A stretch of 64,000 nucleotides of DNA from an uncultured Clostridia bacterium (GTDB lineage Bacteria; Bacillota; Clostridia; TANB77; CAG-508). Location: positions 95,507-159,506 of the forward strand of contig CAKOYB010000003.1 of NCBI GenBank assembly GCA_934130435.1, read 5' to 3'. A program made the translations under genes and the position numbers. The notes beneath the pieces are model-generated. The model had not been told where the DNA came from. It ran no database searches and was given only the letters and a program-made list of their open reading frames with translations. Position 1 is the stretch's first letter. Each line of letters opens with the position of its first letter. Positions 45,066 to 53,774 of this stretch are shown here, piece after piece.

Positions 45066-45821
45066 TTATATTTTTATTGTTCCTAAAGAAAATACACATA
45101 TTAAAACATTCACTAAAGTACTAAATGGTATAAGCATAACTAAAAATGAAGCAGTTACAATAAATGGACCAAAAGGGATATAAGTTTCTTTGCTTCTTTT
45201 TATTATCATTATTGCAATGCTAACAATTGCTGCTACTAAAAACGCCATTAATGTTATTACTATTGTGTTTGCAAGTCCAAACAAAAGTCCTAATGCACAC
45301 ATAAACTTTACGTCTCCAAATCCCATTGCCTCTTTACCTGCAATAATTCCACCTATAACTGTAATTAGTAAGAATATTCCTCCACCAGCTATCATTCCTA
45401 AAAACATATCTATTGCTATTATCGCTATCTTTGTATTTAACACTCCTGCAATAAATGCAAAAGCTATTCCTATTTGAAACAATTTTAAATTTAATCCATT
45501 AGGAATTATTTGTTTTTTTAAGTCAATTACGAAGGCTGATATCAACATTGGTGTAATAATAAAATACTTTATTAGTGTTAAGTTAGATAAAAGAGTTTTC
45601 CCTATTCCATATTTATATAGCAATACTATATAAAACATCACTGTTATAATTTGAATCCAAATATTATTTTTAAATTCAGCATCTTTCTTAAAGAATTTTT
45701 TGAAAAAAATCTTTTTTTCATTTATTCTACAATAGTTATACCAATTACATATGTTTCCTACAACGATTCCAATAACTGCCGCTGCAACATAAATTAAAAT
45801 ATGTATATTATTATAATACAT
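45066..45821 (-). CDS. Prepilin peptidase, A24 family
   Basis: 251 residues with about seven membrane helices. The catalytic aspartates are in VIDLKKQIIPN (near 100-110) and MGFGDVKFMCALG (near 170-182). The cysteine-rich loop of the N-methylating domain is not present, so it may only cut leader peptides. No pilin genes are in the window. AGAAGG precedes ATG 45821; it overlaps the upstream phosphatase gene by 11 bases, so the two are translationally linked. Confidence 0.88.
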   Translation of the reverse strand: MYYNNIHILIYVAAAVIGIVVGNICNWYNYCRINEKKIFFKKFFKKDAEFKNNIWIQIITVMFYIVLLYKYGIGKTLLSNLTLIKYFIITPMLISAFVIDLKKQIIPNGLNLKLFQIGIAFAFIAGVLNTKIAIIAIDMFLGMIAGGGIFLLITVIGGIIAGKEAMGFGDVKFMCALGLLFGLANTIVITLMAFLVAAIVSIAIMIIKRSKETYIPFGPFIVTASFLVMLIPFSTLVNVLICVFSLGTIKI

Positions 45822-46320
45822 TTTTATTTTCCTTCTTTCTTATGTATCTATGTTTTATCATGTTTTCAATTGGTCTTTTTAATACTGTTATAAAAATATC
45901 TTTTTTTTCTATTGGTTCAACTAAAATAGAATGCATTTTCATTCTATTTGCCCCAATAACATCTGTAAAAATTTGATCTCCAATAACAGCCACATTCTCA
46001 TTTTTTAAGTTTAAAATTCTTAATGCTCTATTAAATCCATTTTTAAATGGTTTCATTGCAAAATATATGTATTCTAACTCTAGTTTATTAGCTACTTTTT
46101 GAATTTTCTTTACTTTGTTGCTGTTAGATAATATACACATTTTTATTTTATTTTTCTTTTGCATATCAATCCAATTAATAATATCTTCAGATAGTTCTTC
46201 ATTGTAGTTAATTAATGTATTGTCAACATCTAGAATTAATCCTAGTATATTATTGTCTTTTAGGTATTTATAATCTATATCTGTTATTCTTTTAAAAAAG
46301 CCCTTTGGATAAACTGTCAT
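45811..46320 (-). CDS. YqeG family HAD IIIA-type phosphatase
   Basis: 169 residues. HAD motif I is LDVDNTLIN near 30-38, motif II has CILSNS near 59-64 and the C-terminal motif is VIGDQIFTDVIGANRMKM near 110-127. Relatives (YqeG, and mitochondrial Gep4) dephosphorylate phosphatidylglycerol phosphate or related lipids; the substrate here is unproven. GAAAGG precedes ATG 46320. It overlaps the prepilin peptidase start. Confidence 0.9.
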   Translation of the reverse strand: MTVYPKGFFKRITDIDYKYLKDNNILGLILDVDNTLINYNEELSEDIINWIDMQKKNKIKMCILSNSNKVKKIQKVANKLELEYIYFAMKPFKNGFNRALRILNLKNENVAVIGDQIFTDVIGANRMKMHSILVEPIEKKDIFITVLKRPIENMIKHRYIRKKENKNVL

Positions 46321-46395
46321 ACTATAATTCCTTTCAATACAACATTATATTATCAATTATATATTGTTTTGTCAATTAAATATTTTTTATTTAAA

Positions 46396-46417
46396 AGAGG
46401 CAATTAATATTGCCTCT
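46396..46417 (-). terminator. Intrinsic terminator after sleB
   Basis: Stem AGAGGCAAT paired with ATTGCCTCT, then TTTTAAATAAAA on the minus strand, directly after the sleB stop at 46419. Confidence 0.8.
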
Positions 46418-46418
46418 A

Positions 46419-47129
46419 CTATTTACAAAATCTGTGTTTTCCAATTACAACTGTTAGCGGCCTAGACCATATCCATTTACTAGTTGCTGTATTAGGATTA
46501 AAATAATATATTGCTCCATATGATGGATCCCATCCATTTAGAGCATCTTGTGCAGCTTTTCTTGCCGTTGCGTCTGGTGTTAAATTAATTTGTCCATCAC
46601 TTACTGCATCAAATGCTCCTGCTTGATATATAACACCTGAGATTGTATTTGGAAAAGATGAACTTTTAACCCTATTTAAAACTACAGCTGCTACTGCTAC
46701 TTGTCCTCTATAAGTTTCTCCTCTTGCTTCTGAATATACTAGTCTACTAAGTAAATTTAAATTTGAGGAATTACTATTGTTAGAAGATGTACCTCCAGAT
46801 GATGATGATGATGTAATTCCCATAGCATTTAATGTTCTTGTTCCTGCTATTCCATCAGCTGTCAGTCCATTTTTTCTTTGAAAGCTTTTTACTGCTGAAA
46901 CAGTCTTGCTTCCATATATTCCGTCAACGCTTCCTTTGTAGTATCCCCATCTTTTTAATTTCGTTTGAATTTGTGTTACTTCATTTCCTCTTGATCCATA
47001 CTTCGAAAGACCATATACTTCATTATTGTAAAAGAACAAATTGTATAAAATTAAAGTTAAAATACTTACTACTAATACAATTATAGCAATGTTCTTTTTA
47101 GCCATAACATTTCTTCTATTTTTAAACAT
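46419..47129 (-). CDS. sleB: Spore cortex-lytic enzyme SleB
   Basis: 236 residues. A signal anchor (about 10-28) is followed by a peptidoglycan-binding domain (about 45-105, GNEVTQIQTKLKRWGYYKGSVDGIYG) and the hydrolase-2 catalytic domain (about 125-236) with the catalytic Glu in YSEARGE and the end motif IWSRPLTVVIGKHRF. It is a lytic transglycosylase that cuts muramic-lactam cortex during germination. The site AAGGTG is nine bases before ATG 47129. It lies in the 3' arm of the upstream terminator hairpin. The partner gene ypeB is not adjacent. Confidence 0.93.
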   Translation of the reverse strand: MFKNRRNVMAKKNIAIIVLVVSILTLILYNLFFYNNEVYGLSKYGSRGNEVTQIQTKLKRWGYYKGSVDGIYGSKTVSAVKSFQRKNGLTADGIAGTRTLNAMGITSSSSSGGTSSNNSNSSNLNLLSRLVYSEARGETYRGQVAVAAVVLNRVKSSSFPNTISGVIYQAGAFDAVSDGQINLTPDATARKAAQDALNGWDPSYGAIYYFNPNTATSKWIWSRPLTVVIGKHRFCK

Positions 47130-47130
47130 A

Positions 47131-47191
47131 TAAAAAACACCTTTCTAAAAAAATATTTTCTTTATTTTTTCCAAAAAAGGTGTTTTTTATA
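47131..47191 (-). terminator. fhs terminator whose 3' arm contains the sleB ribosome binding site
   Basis: On the minus strand AAAAAACACCTTT pairs with AAAGGTGTTTTTT across a loop of about 30 bases. The 3' arm holds AAGGTG, the sleB site, and its T run ends right before ATG 47129. Confidence 0.7.
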
Positions 47192-47198
47192 ATTATTA

Positions 47199-48861
47199 TT
47201 AAAAAATTCCTACTATATTTCCATCTTCATCAATATCTATTTGTTCTGCAGCTGGAACTTTAGGAAGTCCAGGCATTGTAAAAATTTTCCCTGTGATTAT
47301 TACAATAAATCCTGCTCCTGACTTTAAAACAACATCTCTTATATGTATTGTAAAATTACCATCACACTCTAAATTTTTGGGGTCATCCGAAAAAGAATAC
47401 TGTGTTTTTGCAATACAAATAGGTAAATTGTTGAATCCAAGTTTTATTATTTTTTCAATTTGCTTTTCAGCTTCTTCAGAAATTTCTATTTGCTTTGCTC
47501 CATAAATATTTTTGCAAACCTTTTCAATTTTTATATGTATATCGTCTTCTAAATTATAAGCAAATTTTAGGTTGCTTTTTTCTTCACACACTTTTACAAC
47601 AGTATTAGCTAAATCTATTGCACCCTTTCCGACCTTTAGAATATGCTTCTACTAAGCTGCAAGGAATATTCTTTTCTTCTAATCTTGAGATAACATATTG
47701 TAGCTCTTCTTCAGAATCTGTGTTATATTTATTTACTGCTACAATTACATTTATTCCAAATTTATTTTTAATATTATCTATATGTCTATAAAGATTATTC
47801 ATTCCTTTTTCTAGTGCTTTTATGTCTTCTTTTAAAACTTCCTCTTTTTTTAATCCACCATGGTATTTTAGTGCTTTCATTGTTGCAACGCACACGGCAG
47901 CATCTGGTGATATTTTTGCACTTCTGCATTTAATATCAAAGAATTTCTCTGCTCCTAAATCTGCTCCAAATCCAGCTTCTGTAATAGTATATTCTCCTAA
48001 TTTTAGTGCAAGTTTAGTTGCTATTACGCTATTGCATCCATGCGCAATGTTTGCAAATGGTCCTCCATGTACTAACGCTGGAGTGTGTTCTAATGTTTGA
48101 ACCAAATTTGGTTTAATTGCATCTTTAAGTAAAACAGTTAAACTTCCTTCTGCTTTTAAATCTTTTACAGTTACTGGATTATCTTCTTCGTTATATCCAA
48201 TAATAATCTTAGAAAGCCTTTCTTTTAGATCTCTTATATTCGTTGCTAAACATAATATTGCCATTATTTCTGATGCAACACTTATATCAAATCCATCTTC
48301 TCTTGGCACAATGTTTTTTTCTTCTGATAAACCAGTTTTTATAACCCTTAATTGTCTATCATTTAAATCAACACACCTTTTCCAAGTTACTTTCTTTATT
48401 TTAAGTTCATTACCAAAATATATATGGTTATCAATCATTGCGGATAATAAATTATTAGCTGAAGTTATTGCATGAATATCACCAGTAAAATGTAGATTAA
48501 TATCTTCCATTGGAGATATTTGTGCATATCCACCACCAGTTGCTCCTCCTTTAATTCCAAAAACTGGTCCTAATGATGGTTCTCTTAAAGTAAGAATTGA
48601 TTTTTTTCCAATTTGTCTTAACCCATCAGCTAATCCAATAGAAATTGTAGTCTTTCCTTCTCCTAATGGTGTTGGATTAATGGCTGTTACTAAAATAAGC
48701 TTTCCATCTTTTTTACTTGATAATCTATTATAAACTTCATTAGATATTTTTGCTTTATAATTTCCATAAAGCTCAATTTCTTCATCTCCAATATTAAGCT
48801 CTTTTGCAACGTCTCTGATGTTATTTAACTTGACATTTTTTGCTATTTCAATATCAGTCAT
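47199..48861 (-). CDS. fhs: Formate--tetrahydrofolate ligase; +1 frameshift at an in-frame CGG
   Basis: 553 residues in two frames, the family's normal length. ATP-dependent ligation of formate to tetrahydrofolate feeds one-carbon metabolism. Residues 1-410 carry the P-loop region TPLGEGKTT, FGIKGGATGGGYAQ and EHTPALVHGGPFANIAHGCNS; codon 411 is CGG (47629-47631). Dropping its C rebuilds AYSKGGKGAIDLANTVV and the final 140 residues. The zero frame stops after six more codons. ATG 48861 is preceded by AAGG with a 12-base gap; the ATG at 48873 overlaps that site. No other damage is visible. Confidence 0.93.
47629..47631 (-). other. +1 frameshift site (CGG) in fhs, codon 411
   Basis: The zero frame reads AAA GGT CGG AAA GGG TGC AAT; the functional frame reads AAA GGT (C) GGA AAG GGT GCA ATA GAT. 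A glycine pair in a conserved loop is restored. Confidence 0.85.
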
Positions 48862-48878
48862 TTTATACCACATCCTTA

Positions 48879-49322
48879 TTATAAAATTATTCCAGCTATT
48901 ATTCCAATTAAAGCTCCAACAAATACTTCTTTAGGTGTATGGCCTAAGGCTTCGACTAGCTTTTCTTGAACCTGAACATTTGAAAGTCCAGGAGTATTTA
49001 CGATTCCATTTAGCACTTTTGCCTGTTTTCCAGCAGCTCTTCTAACTCCTGCTGCATCATACATTACAACTAATGCAAAAATTAAAGATAGTGCAAAAAT
49101 AGCAGAATCTAGTCCAAATTCCTTTCCCATTAAAGTTGTAATTGAAGTTACAACTGCAGTATGAGAACTTGGCATTCCACCTGCTCCAAGTATTCTTTTA
49201 AAATTTATTTTCTTAGTAGTAACTAGATCATAAACAAATTTAAATAATTGTATTGCAAACCATAATATTAGCGGTACATAAATATACTTATTGGTAATTA
49301 ACTTTATAATTTCTTGCATCAT
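48879..49322 (-). CDS. DUF212 (YuiD) family membrane protein
   Basis: 147 residues with about four membrane segments. The pattern GGMPSSHTAVVTSI (near 46-59) and the C-terminal LGHTPKEVFVGALIG mark the acid phosphatase/haloperoxidase-related family that includes YuiD. Function is not established. GAGGA lies close before two adjacent ATG codons (49322 and 49319); either may be used. It follows xseB by 16 bases, in the middle of the asp23-to-fhs gene run. Confidence 0.88.
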   Translation of the reverse strand: MMQEIIKLITNKYIYVPLILWFAIQLFKFVYDLVTTKKINFKRILGAGGMPSSHTAVVTSITTLMGKEFGLDSAIFALSLIFALVVMYDAAGVRRAAGKQAKVLNGIVNTPGLSNVQVQEKLVEALGHTPKEVFVGALIGIIAGIIL

Positions 49323-49338
49323 TATTCCTCATTCCTAA

Positions 49339-49569
49339 TTAATCTTCATTTGAAACAAAATCTTTTTCTTTTATTTCTTCATCATCTTTTAACAGAATTG
49401 TTATTTTCTTCTCTGCAGTTTCCAATATTTTAGAACATTCCTTTGATAATTTCATTCCTTCTTCAAATTTTGAAACAGATTCGTCTAATGTTAAGTCGCC
49501 TTTCTCAAGTTCATTAGATATTCTTTCTAAATCTGCTAACATTTTTTCAAAATTCTTTTCCTCTTTCAT
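49339..49569 (-). CDS. xseB: Exodeoxyribonuclease VII small subunit
   Basis: 76 residues. The pattern FEKMLADLERISNELEKGDLTLDES is the conserved core. It binds XseA and is needed for exonuclease VII activity on single-stranded DNA. It lies 12 bases after xseA, as in most Firmicutes. Confidence 0.95.
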   Translation of the reverse strand: MKEEKNFEKMLADLERISNELEKGDLTLDESVSKFEEGMKLSKECSKILETAEKKITILLKDDEEIKEKDFVSNED

Positions 49570-49581
49570 ATTATTATCTCC

Positions 49582-50769
49582 TTAATTTACTGTAGCATTC
49601 AAATTTCCATCAGTAAAAACTATTTCAATGCTTTCATTCTTTTTTAGCTGTTTAGCTGATCTAATTATATTTCCATCTTTTTGTATAATTGTATATCCTC
49701 TTTTTAAAGTTTTTAGTGGACTTAAATTATCTAATTTTGAAATACAATTATTAAAGTTATTTCTGCTATCATTATATTTTTGTGTAACGCTATATTCCAA
49801 TGTTTTTATAATACTATCAATTTTCAAATAATTTTCTTGTATTTTTAGTAGTGGAGATTTAAATCCTTTTGAACTAGTGCATTTTGTATATTGTAGTTTG
49901 GCAATTTGTAGCTTTTTAACTAAATCTGACTTATATCTAGCTTGATACTTCTCTATTTTATCTTTTATTTCTTTTATATCTGGAACAGCCAATTCGGCTG
50001 CTGCAGATGGTGTAGGTGCTCTTAAATCAGCTGCAAAGTCTGCTATTGTAAAATCTGTTTCATGTCCCACTGCAGATATAATTGGTATAGTAGATTCGTA
50101 TATTTCCCTTGCAACCATTTCTTCATTAAATGGCCATAAGTCTTCTAATGATCCACCACCTCTTGCTAGAATTATTACATCAGCCAACTTTTCTTTGTTC
50201 ATAATTCTGATTGCATCACAAATTTTAAGTTTTGCATCTTCTCCTTGAACAGGTACTGGAAATAATCTTATATAAACATTTGGATTTCTTCTTGTACTTA
50301 CATTTATTATATCTCTAATAACAGATCCTGTTTGAGATGTTAAAACTCCTATTACTCTAGGCATAATTGGAATTTGTTTTTTATGATTTGCATCAAATAT
50401 TCCTTCTTGTTCAAGTTTCTCTTTTAATTTAATATATTTTGAATATAGGTCTCCCATTCCATCTTCTTGCATTGCTTTGCAGTATATTTGATAAACTCCA
50501 TCTCTTTCAAATACTGAAACCGTTCCTAAAACTAATACCTTCATTCCATCTTTAGGAATAAAGGTTAAATTTGATGTATATGATTTAAACATAATGCATT
50601 TTATTAAAGACTCTTTATCTTTTAAAGTAAAATACATATGTCCTGTGTAATGATGCTTAAAATTAGATATTTCTCCTTTTATGTATACATTATTTAAGAA
50701 TTCATCATTTCCTATTTTTTCTTTAATATAACTATTTAGTTCACTTACAGATATTGGATTTATTTTCAT
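49582..50769 (-). CDS. xseA: Exodeoxyribonuclease VII large subunit
   Basis: 395 residues. The N-terminal OB fold (about 18-100) is followed by the catalytic domain with VIILARGGGSLEDLWPFN (near 195-212) and AVGHETDFTIADF (near 231-243), then a coiled region and a C-terminal segment. It degrades single-stranded DNA to oligonucleotides together with XseB. It overlaps the nusB stop by four bases (ATGA), which implies translational coupling. Confidence 0.96.
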   Translation of the reverse strand: MKINPISVSELNSYIKEKIGNDEFLNNVYIKGEISNFKHHYTGHMYFTLKDKESLIKCIMFKSYTSNLTFIPKDGMKVLVLGTVSVFERDGVYQIYCKAMQEDGMGDLYSKYIKLKEKLEQEGIFDANHKKQIPIMPRVIGVLTSQTGSVIRDIINVSTRRNPNVYIRLFPVPVQGEDAKLKICDAIRIMNKEKLADVIILARGGGSLEDLWPFNEEMVAREIYESTIPIISAVGHETDFTIADFAADLRAPTPSAAAELAVPDIKEIKDKIEKYQARYKSDLVKKLQIAKLQYTKCTSSKGFKSPLLKIQENYLKIDSIIKTLEYSVTQKYNDSRNNFNNCISKLDNLSPLKTLKRGYTIIQKDGNIIRSAKQLKKNESIEIVFTDGNLNATVN

Positions 50770-51185
50770 TTTAAATCTCCATTGTTAGTTTCTTTTACAA
50801 TGCTTGCAAGTATTCCATTTATAAAGTTTGATGAATTATCTTCTCCATATTTTTTTGCAAGTTCTATTGCCTCATTTATTGAAACTTTAAATGGTATATC
50901 AGTAAATAAAATTTCATAAATTGCTATTTCAAGTATTGCAATGTTAACTTTTGATATTCTTTCTATTTTCCAGTCAGACTTTAAATTCTTTTTTATTTCA
51001 TCAATTATTCTTAATTTATTCTGACTTATATTGCCTATAGTATTTCTTATTTCATTCTTTACTGATTCGTTTATATTTAAATTATTTTTAAAATATTCAT
51101 CAATTTGCTCTGACTCATTTTCGTTTTGAAATTCTAAACTATATAATAATTTAAATTCTTCTTCTCTTATTGCAGATCTATTCAT
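50766..51185 (-). CDS. nusB: Transcription antitermination factor NusB
   Basis: 139 residues, all helical. The C-terminal block ILEIAIYEILFTDIPFKVSINEAIELAKKYG is the family signature, followed by NFINGILA. It binds boxA RNA in rRNA leaders with NusE (S10). The four-base overlap with xseA and the position after the asp23 cluster are the common arrangement in Clostridia. Confidence 0.95.
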   Translation of the reverse strand: MNRSAIREEEFKLLYSLEFQNENESEQIDEYFKNNLNINESVKNEIRNTIGNISQNKLRIIDEIKKNLKSDWKIERISKVNIAILEIAIYEILFTDIPFKVSINEAIELAKKYGEDNSSNFINGILASIVKETNNGDLK

Positions 51186-51195
51186 TAATTACCTC

Positions 51196-51399
51196 TTACA
51201 TTCTATCAATAATTTTCTTTAATTTTTCTTTTACTTCATATTTATTTTTTTGAATATAATTTCCTAAAACAATACCTAAAGCTACAAGGATTATTCCAAC
51301 TATTAATTTATAAAAACCTGTGCATAAAATTAAAATTGCAACAATTCCGCCTATAATTGCTCCGCAATACTCTTTAATAAAATTTTTAAATTCATTCAT
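51196..51399 (-). CDS. DUF2273 family small membrane protein
   Basis: 67 residues with two hydrophobic segments (about 12-28 and 31-47) and a lysine-rich tail. It sits between amaP and nusB. In Firmicutes this small protein is regularly encoded with Asp23 and AmaP and is thought to help hold the Asp23 layer at the membrane. Confidence 0.85.
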   Translation of the reverse strand: MNEFKNFIKEYCGAIIGGIVAILILCTGFYKLIVGIILVALGIVLGNYIQKNKYEVKEKLKKIIDRM

Positions 51400-51422
51400 A
51401 GTTTTTTTCCTTTCTTTATCTA

Positions 51423-51980
51423 TTAATCCTTTATTTCACTATTTGGAATAATATCTTTAACGTCAATATCTATTTGCTTAATGTCTAGATCTGTAGAGCT
51501 TTTTACTACTTCTTTAATTCTATTTTGAATATTTAAAGATAGATCTTTTATTACTGTATCTTGAGTTACTGATATTCTTATTGCAATTTGTACATTATTT
51601 GTTTGCTTGTCCAAAGTCACTCTGCAATTAGAAAGTTGAGCACTTGGAAATCCTGCAATTACCCCTTTTACTAGATTTTGTATTGTTTCTACAGATATTA
51701 TTAATCTACCTGATTCATTTTCTAGCAAAATTCCATTTACTGTTCCTTCTTTATCGCTTTTATCTCCTGGGAAAAATATACATTTAATTGATAGTAAAAT
51801 TAAGATAATTGAAACTATTAATAATGCATTTGTATAAGTTGGATTTAATACTATAGTTTCAAGTATGCTTGAAACTGTAGTAATCTTAATCCAATTAATA
51901 GCAACCAAACAATTAATTAAAGACATTACTAGTATAATTATTGAGAATATTATTAAAGATATTTTTTCTATTATTTTCAT
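51423..51980 (-). CDS. amaP: Alkaline shock response membrane anchor AmaP
   Basis: 185 residues. Two N-terminal membrane helices (about 7-27 and 50-70) are followed by a cytosolic Asp23-like domain with ESGRLIISVETIQNLV. In Staphylococcus AmaP anchors Asp23 to the membrane. ATG 51980 follows GGAGG with a normal gap; the longer frame lacks a site. It lies between asp23 and the DUF2273 gene. Confidence 0.87.
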   Translation of the reverse strand: MKIIEKISLIIFSIIILVMSLINCLVAINWIKITTVSSILETIVLNPTYTNALLIVSIILILLSIKCIFFPGDKSDKEGTVNGILLENESGRLIISVETIQNLVKGVIAGFPSAQLSNCRVTLDKQTNNVQIAIRISVTQDTVIKDLSLNIQNRIKEVVKSSTDLDIKQIDIDVKDIIPNSEIKD

Positions 51981-52009
51981 ATGTTTACCTCCATAATCTA
52001 AAAACACAT

Positions 52010-52456
52010 TTATTCATTTGATGATTCTTGGTTTTCAATATTTTTTTCTTCTTTTTTATTTTGAGAATCAGTATTAACCCCCTGAACATGAACATTAACT
52101 TCAGATACTTTAAGTCCTGTCATGCTTTCAACAGCCTTTTTAACTCTGTTTTGAATTTCAAATGCAACATCAGGAATTCTTACTCCATACTCAACTATGA
52201 TATTAACATCAATTTTAGCAACTCCATCTTGAACATCAATTTTTATTCCTTTAGAAAAATTCTTCTTTCCAAATACTTCTGTGAATCCTCCTGCAAAACC
52301 TCCTGCCATGCTATATACTCCAGTAACTTCTGAAGCTGCTTTTCCAGCTATTATAGAAATAACATCATCTGCTATTTTTATTCCATTTTGTTCAACTTCT
52401 TCTATTGAATCAATATTTTCAACTTCTTGAAGATTCTCATTGTTTTCTTCGTTCAT
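52010..52456 (-). CDS. Asp23/Gls24 family envelope stress protein
   Basis: 148 residues. After an acidic start the core has IADDVISIIAGKAASEVTGVYSM (near 26-48) and KIDVNIIVEYGVRIPDVAFEIQ, as in Asp23. The C-terminal 30 residues are Lys/Glu/Asn-rich. These proteins form a cytosolic layer under the membrane and respond to envelope stress. A strong GGGGGG run acts as ribosome binding site before ATG 52456. It is the first gene of the asp23-amaP-DUF2273-nusB-xseA-xseB run. Confidence 0.93.
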   Translation of the reverse strand: MNEENNENLQEVENIDSIEEVEQNGIKIADDVISIIAGKAASEVTGVYSMAGGFAGGFTEVFGKKNFSKGIKIDVQDGVAKIDVNIIVEYGVRIPDVAFEIQNRVKKAVESMTGLKVSEVNVHVQGVNTDSQNKKEEKNIENQESSNE

Positions 52457-52528
52457 AACAATTCCCCCCTATGTATTTATTAAATATAATATTCGTGTTA
52501 AAATATAAATATAATTAATAATATCAAA

Positions 52529-52571
52529 AAACTGATATCTTTTAATTTTTCTATTAAAGTATATCAGTTTA
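52529..52571. terminator. Intrinsic terminator upstream of asp23
   Basis: Arms AAACTGATATCTTTTAAT and ATTAAAGTATATCAGTTT pair with one small bulge; T runs follow on the minus strand. It ends the polysaccharide-locus transcript (last stop at 52613). Confidence 0.75.
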
Positions 52572-52612
52572 TTATTTATTTTACAACTATTTTTTTATTT
52601 ATTATATATAAT

Positions 52613-53251
52613 TTAGTTCTTTTCATTCACTATTGGTTTTAAAATTATTGTAATATAGAAAATTAAATATGCAACTGTAAAAACAAAGCCGGCAAAAACA
52701 TCACTAGGATAGTGTACTCCCAAATAAATTCTACTCATTCCTATTAGTATTATCAGCAGACTCAGCATTATACTTAAAAAAATCTTTAGAGCTCTATTCT
52801 TTACAAATCTAATTACAAAATAAATTATTAAACCGTAAAAAGCCATACTAGCCATTGAATGTCCAGAAGGAAAGCTAAATCCACTCTCTTCAATAAGCCT
52901 ATATCCTATAGGTCTATCTCTTCTAATAACGTTTTTTAACAAAAGATTAAGAGCTGCACTAATAGTCAAATTTGCTAAGATTAAAGCCGCTATCTTCTTG
53001 TTTTTTAAAATTATAAAAGATACTATACAAATTGATATTAGTGGAACTGCACTTCCCCAAAAAGTTACATTTTTAAAAAAACTTGTTACGATATCACTTT
53101 TGGTTAAAATTACAAATGAGTAAACGGCCTTATCAAAATTTGCAATTTCATTGTCTAATACATCTTCTAGTATAATTAAAAATACTACCATGCATATTGC
53201 TGCAATTATCCATCTTTTATTATTTTTTACAATTTCTTTTAATCGTTCCAT
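52613..53251 (-). CDS. PAP2 family membrane phosphatase
   Basis: 212 residues with five to six helices. The three catalytic blocks are KNVIRRDRP (near 108-116), PSGH (near 128-131) and SRIYLGVHYPSD (near 169-180). It probably dephosphorylates a lipid pyrophosphate such as undecaprenyl or a phosphatidyl compound; with the adjacent glycan genes the former is likely. AGGAG precedes ATG 53251. It is the last gene of the polysaccharide run. Confidence 0.92.
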   Translation of the reverse strand: MERLKEIVKNNKRWIIAAICMVVFLIILEDVLDNEIANFDKAVYSFVILTKSDIVTSFFKNVTFWGSAVPLISICIVSFIILKNKKIAALILANLTISAALNLLLKNVIRRDRPIGYRLIEESGFSFPSGHSMASMAFYGLIIYFVIRFVKNRALKIFLSIMLSLLIILIGMSRIYLGVHYPSDVFAGFVFTVAYLIFYITIILKPIVNEKN

Positions 53252-53264
53252 TGCTCTCCTTTTT

Positions 53265-53774
53265 TTATTCTTCTATCCAATTTCTAAAAGCTTCAAATAA
53301 TAGAATAAGAAAAATCATTATAAAAATTCCAGTTAATACCCCTGCAGAATCAATGCATACATCTCTAATACTTGGCCCTCTACCTGGTATAAAGCTTTGA
53401 TGAAACTCATCACTTGCTGCATATGCTACTCCTATTAAAATACTCCATAATAACTTGTACTTATTTCTAATATCAAAAGTACACCAAAATCCCATAACAG
53501 AAAATCCAACTAAACAATAAATACTAAAATGAGCTAATTTTCTAATTATTGGATGAAGCTTTTCAATATAGTGCATTTTAAGTGATGTATCCATATTTTT
53601 AACCTTAGAAAACAGATTGACAATAAAATTTGTAACTTTTAAGCTTAGGTTTCCAGATTGTTCTCCATCTTGCGCAGAAAAACAAAATATTAAGTATAAT
53701 GTTGCTAAAAGCATTATTATGAATAATATTCTTTTAAATATTAAATTTTTTTTAATTTTAATTGGTTTTGACAT
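53265..53774 (-). CDS. VanZ family membrane protein
   Basis: 169 residues with four membrane helices. The VanZ pattern includes KLAHFSIYCLVGF and AASDEFHQSFIPGRGPSIRDVCIDSAG in part. VanZ gives low-level teicoplanin resistance in enterococci; most homologues have no known role. Its ATG shares one base with the glf stop (TAATG), so it is translationally coupled to glf. Confidence 0.9.
   Translation of the reverse strand: MSKPIKIKKNLIFKRILFIIMLLATLYLIFCFSAQDGEQSGNLSLKVTNFIVNLFSKVKNMDTSLKMHYIEKLHPIIRKLAHFSIYCLVGFSVMGFWCTFDIRNKYKLLWSILIGVAYAASDEFHQSFIPGRGPSIRDVCIDSAGVLTGIFIMIFLILLFEAFRNWIEE

Noticed and set aside
2123..47631. CGG reassigned to another amino acid (Trp or Gln, as in some low-GC bacteria)
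   Set aside because: Reading CGG as any amino acid leaves the zero frame, which stops within ten codons at all five sites. Only a +1 shift restores the proteins.
2123..47631. Sequencing or assembly errors as the cause of the five splits
   Set aside because: Typical errors fall in homopolymers or repeats. All five are an added C before GG in varied contexts, none in a long A or T run, and no split of another kind hits a core gene. It is not fully excluded without the reads.
2123..47631. Classical -1 slippery frameshifting
   Set aside because: No X-XXY-YYZ heptamer or shared stem-loop is at the sites, and the change needed is +1.
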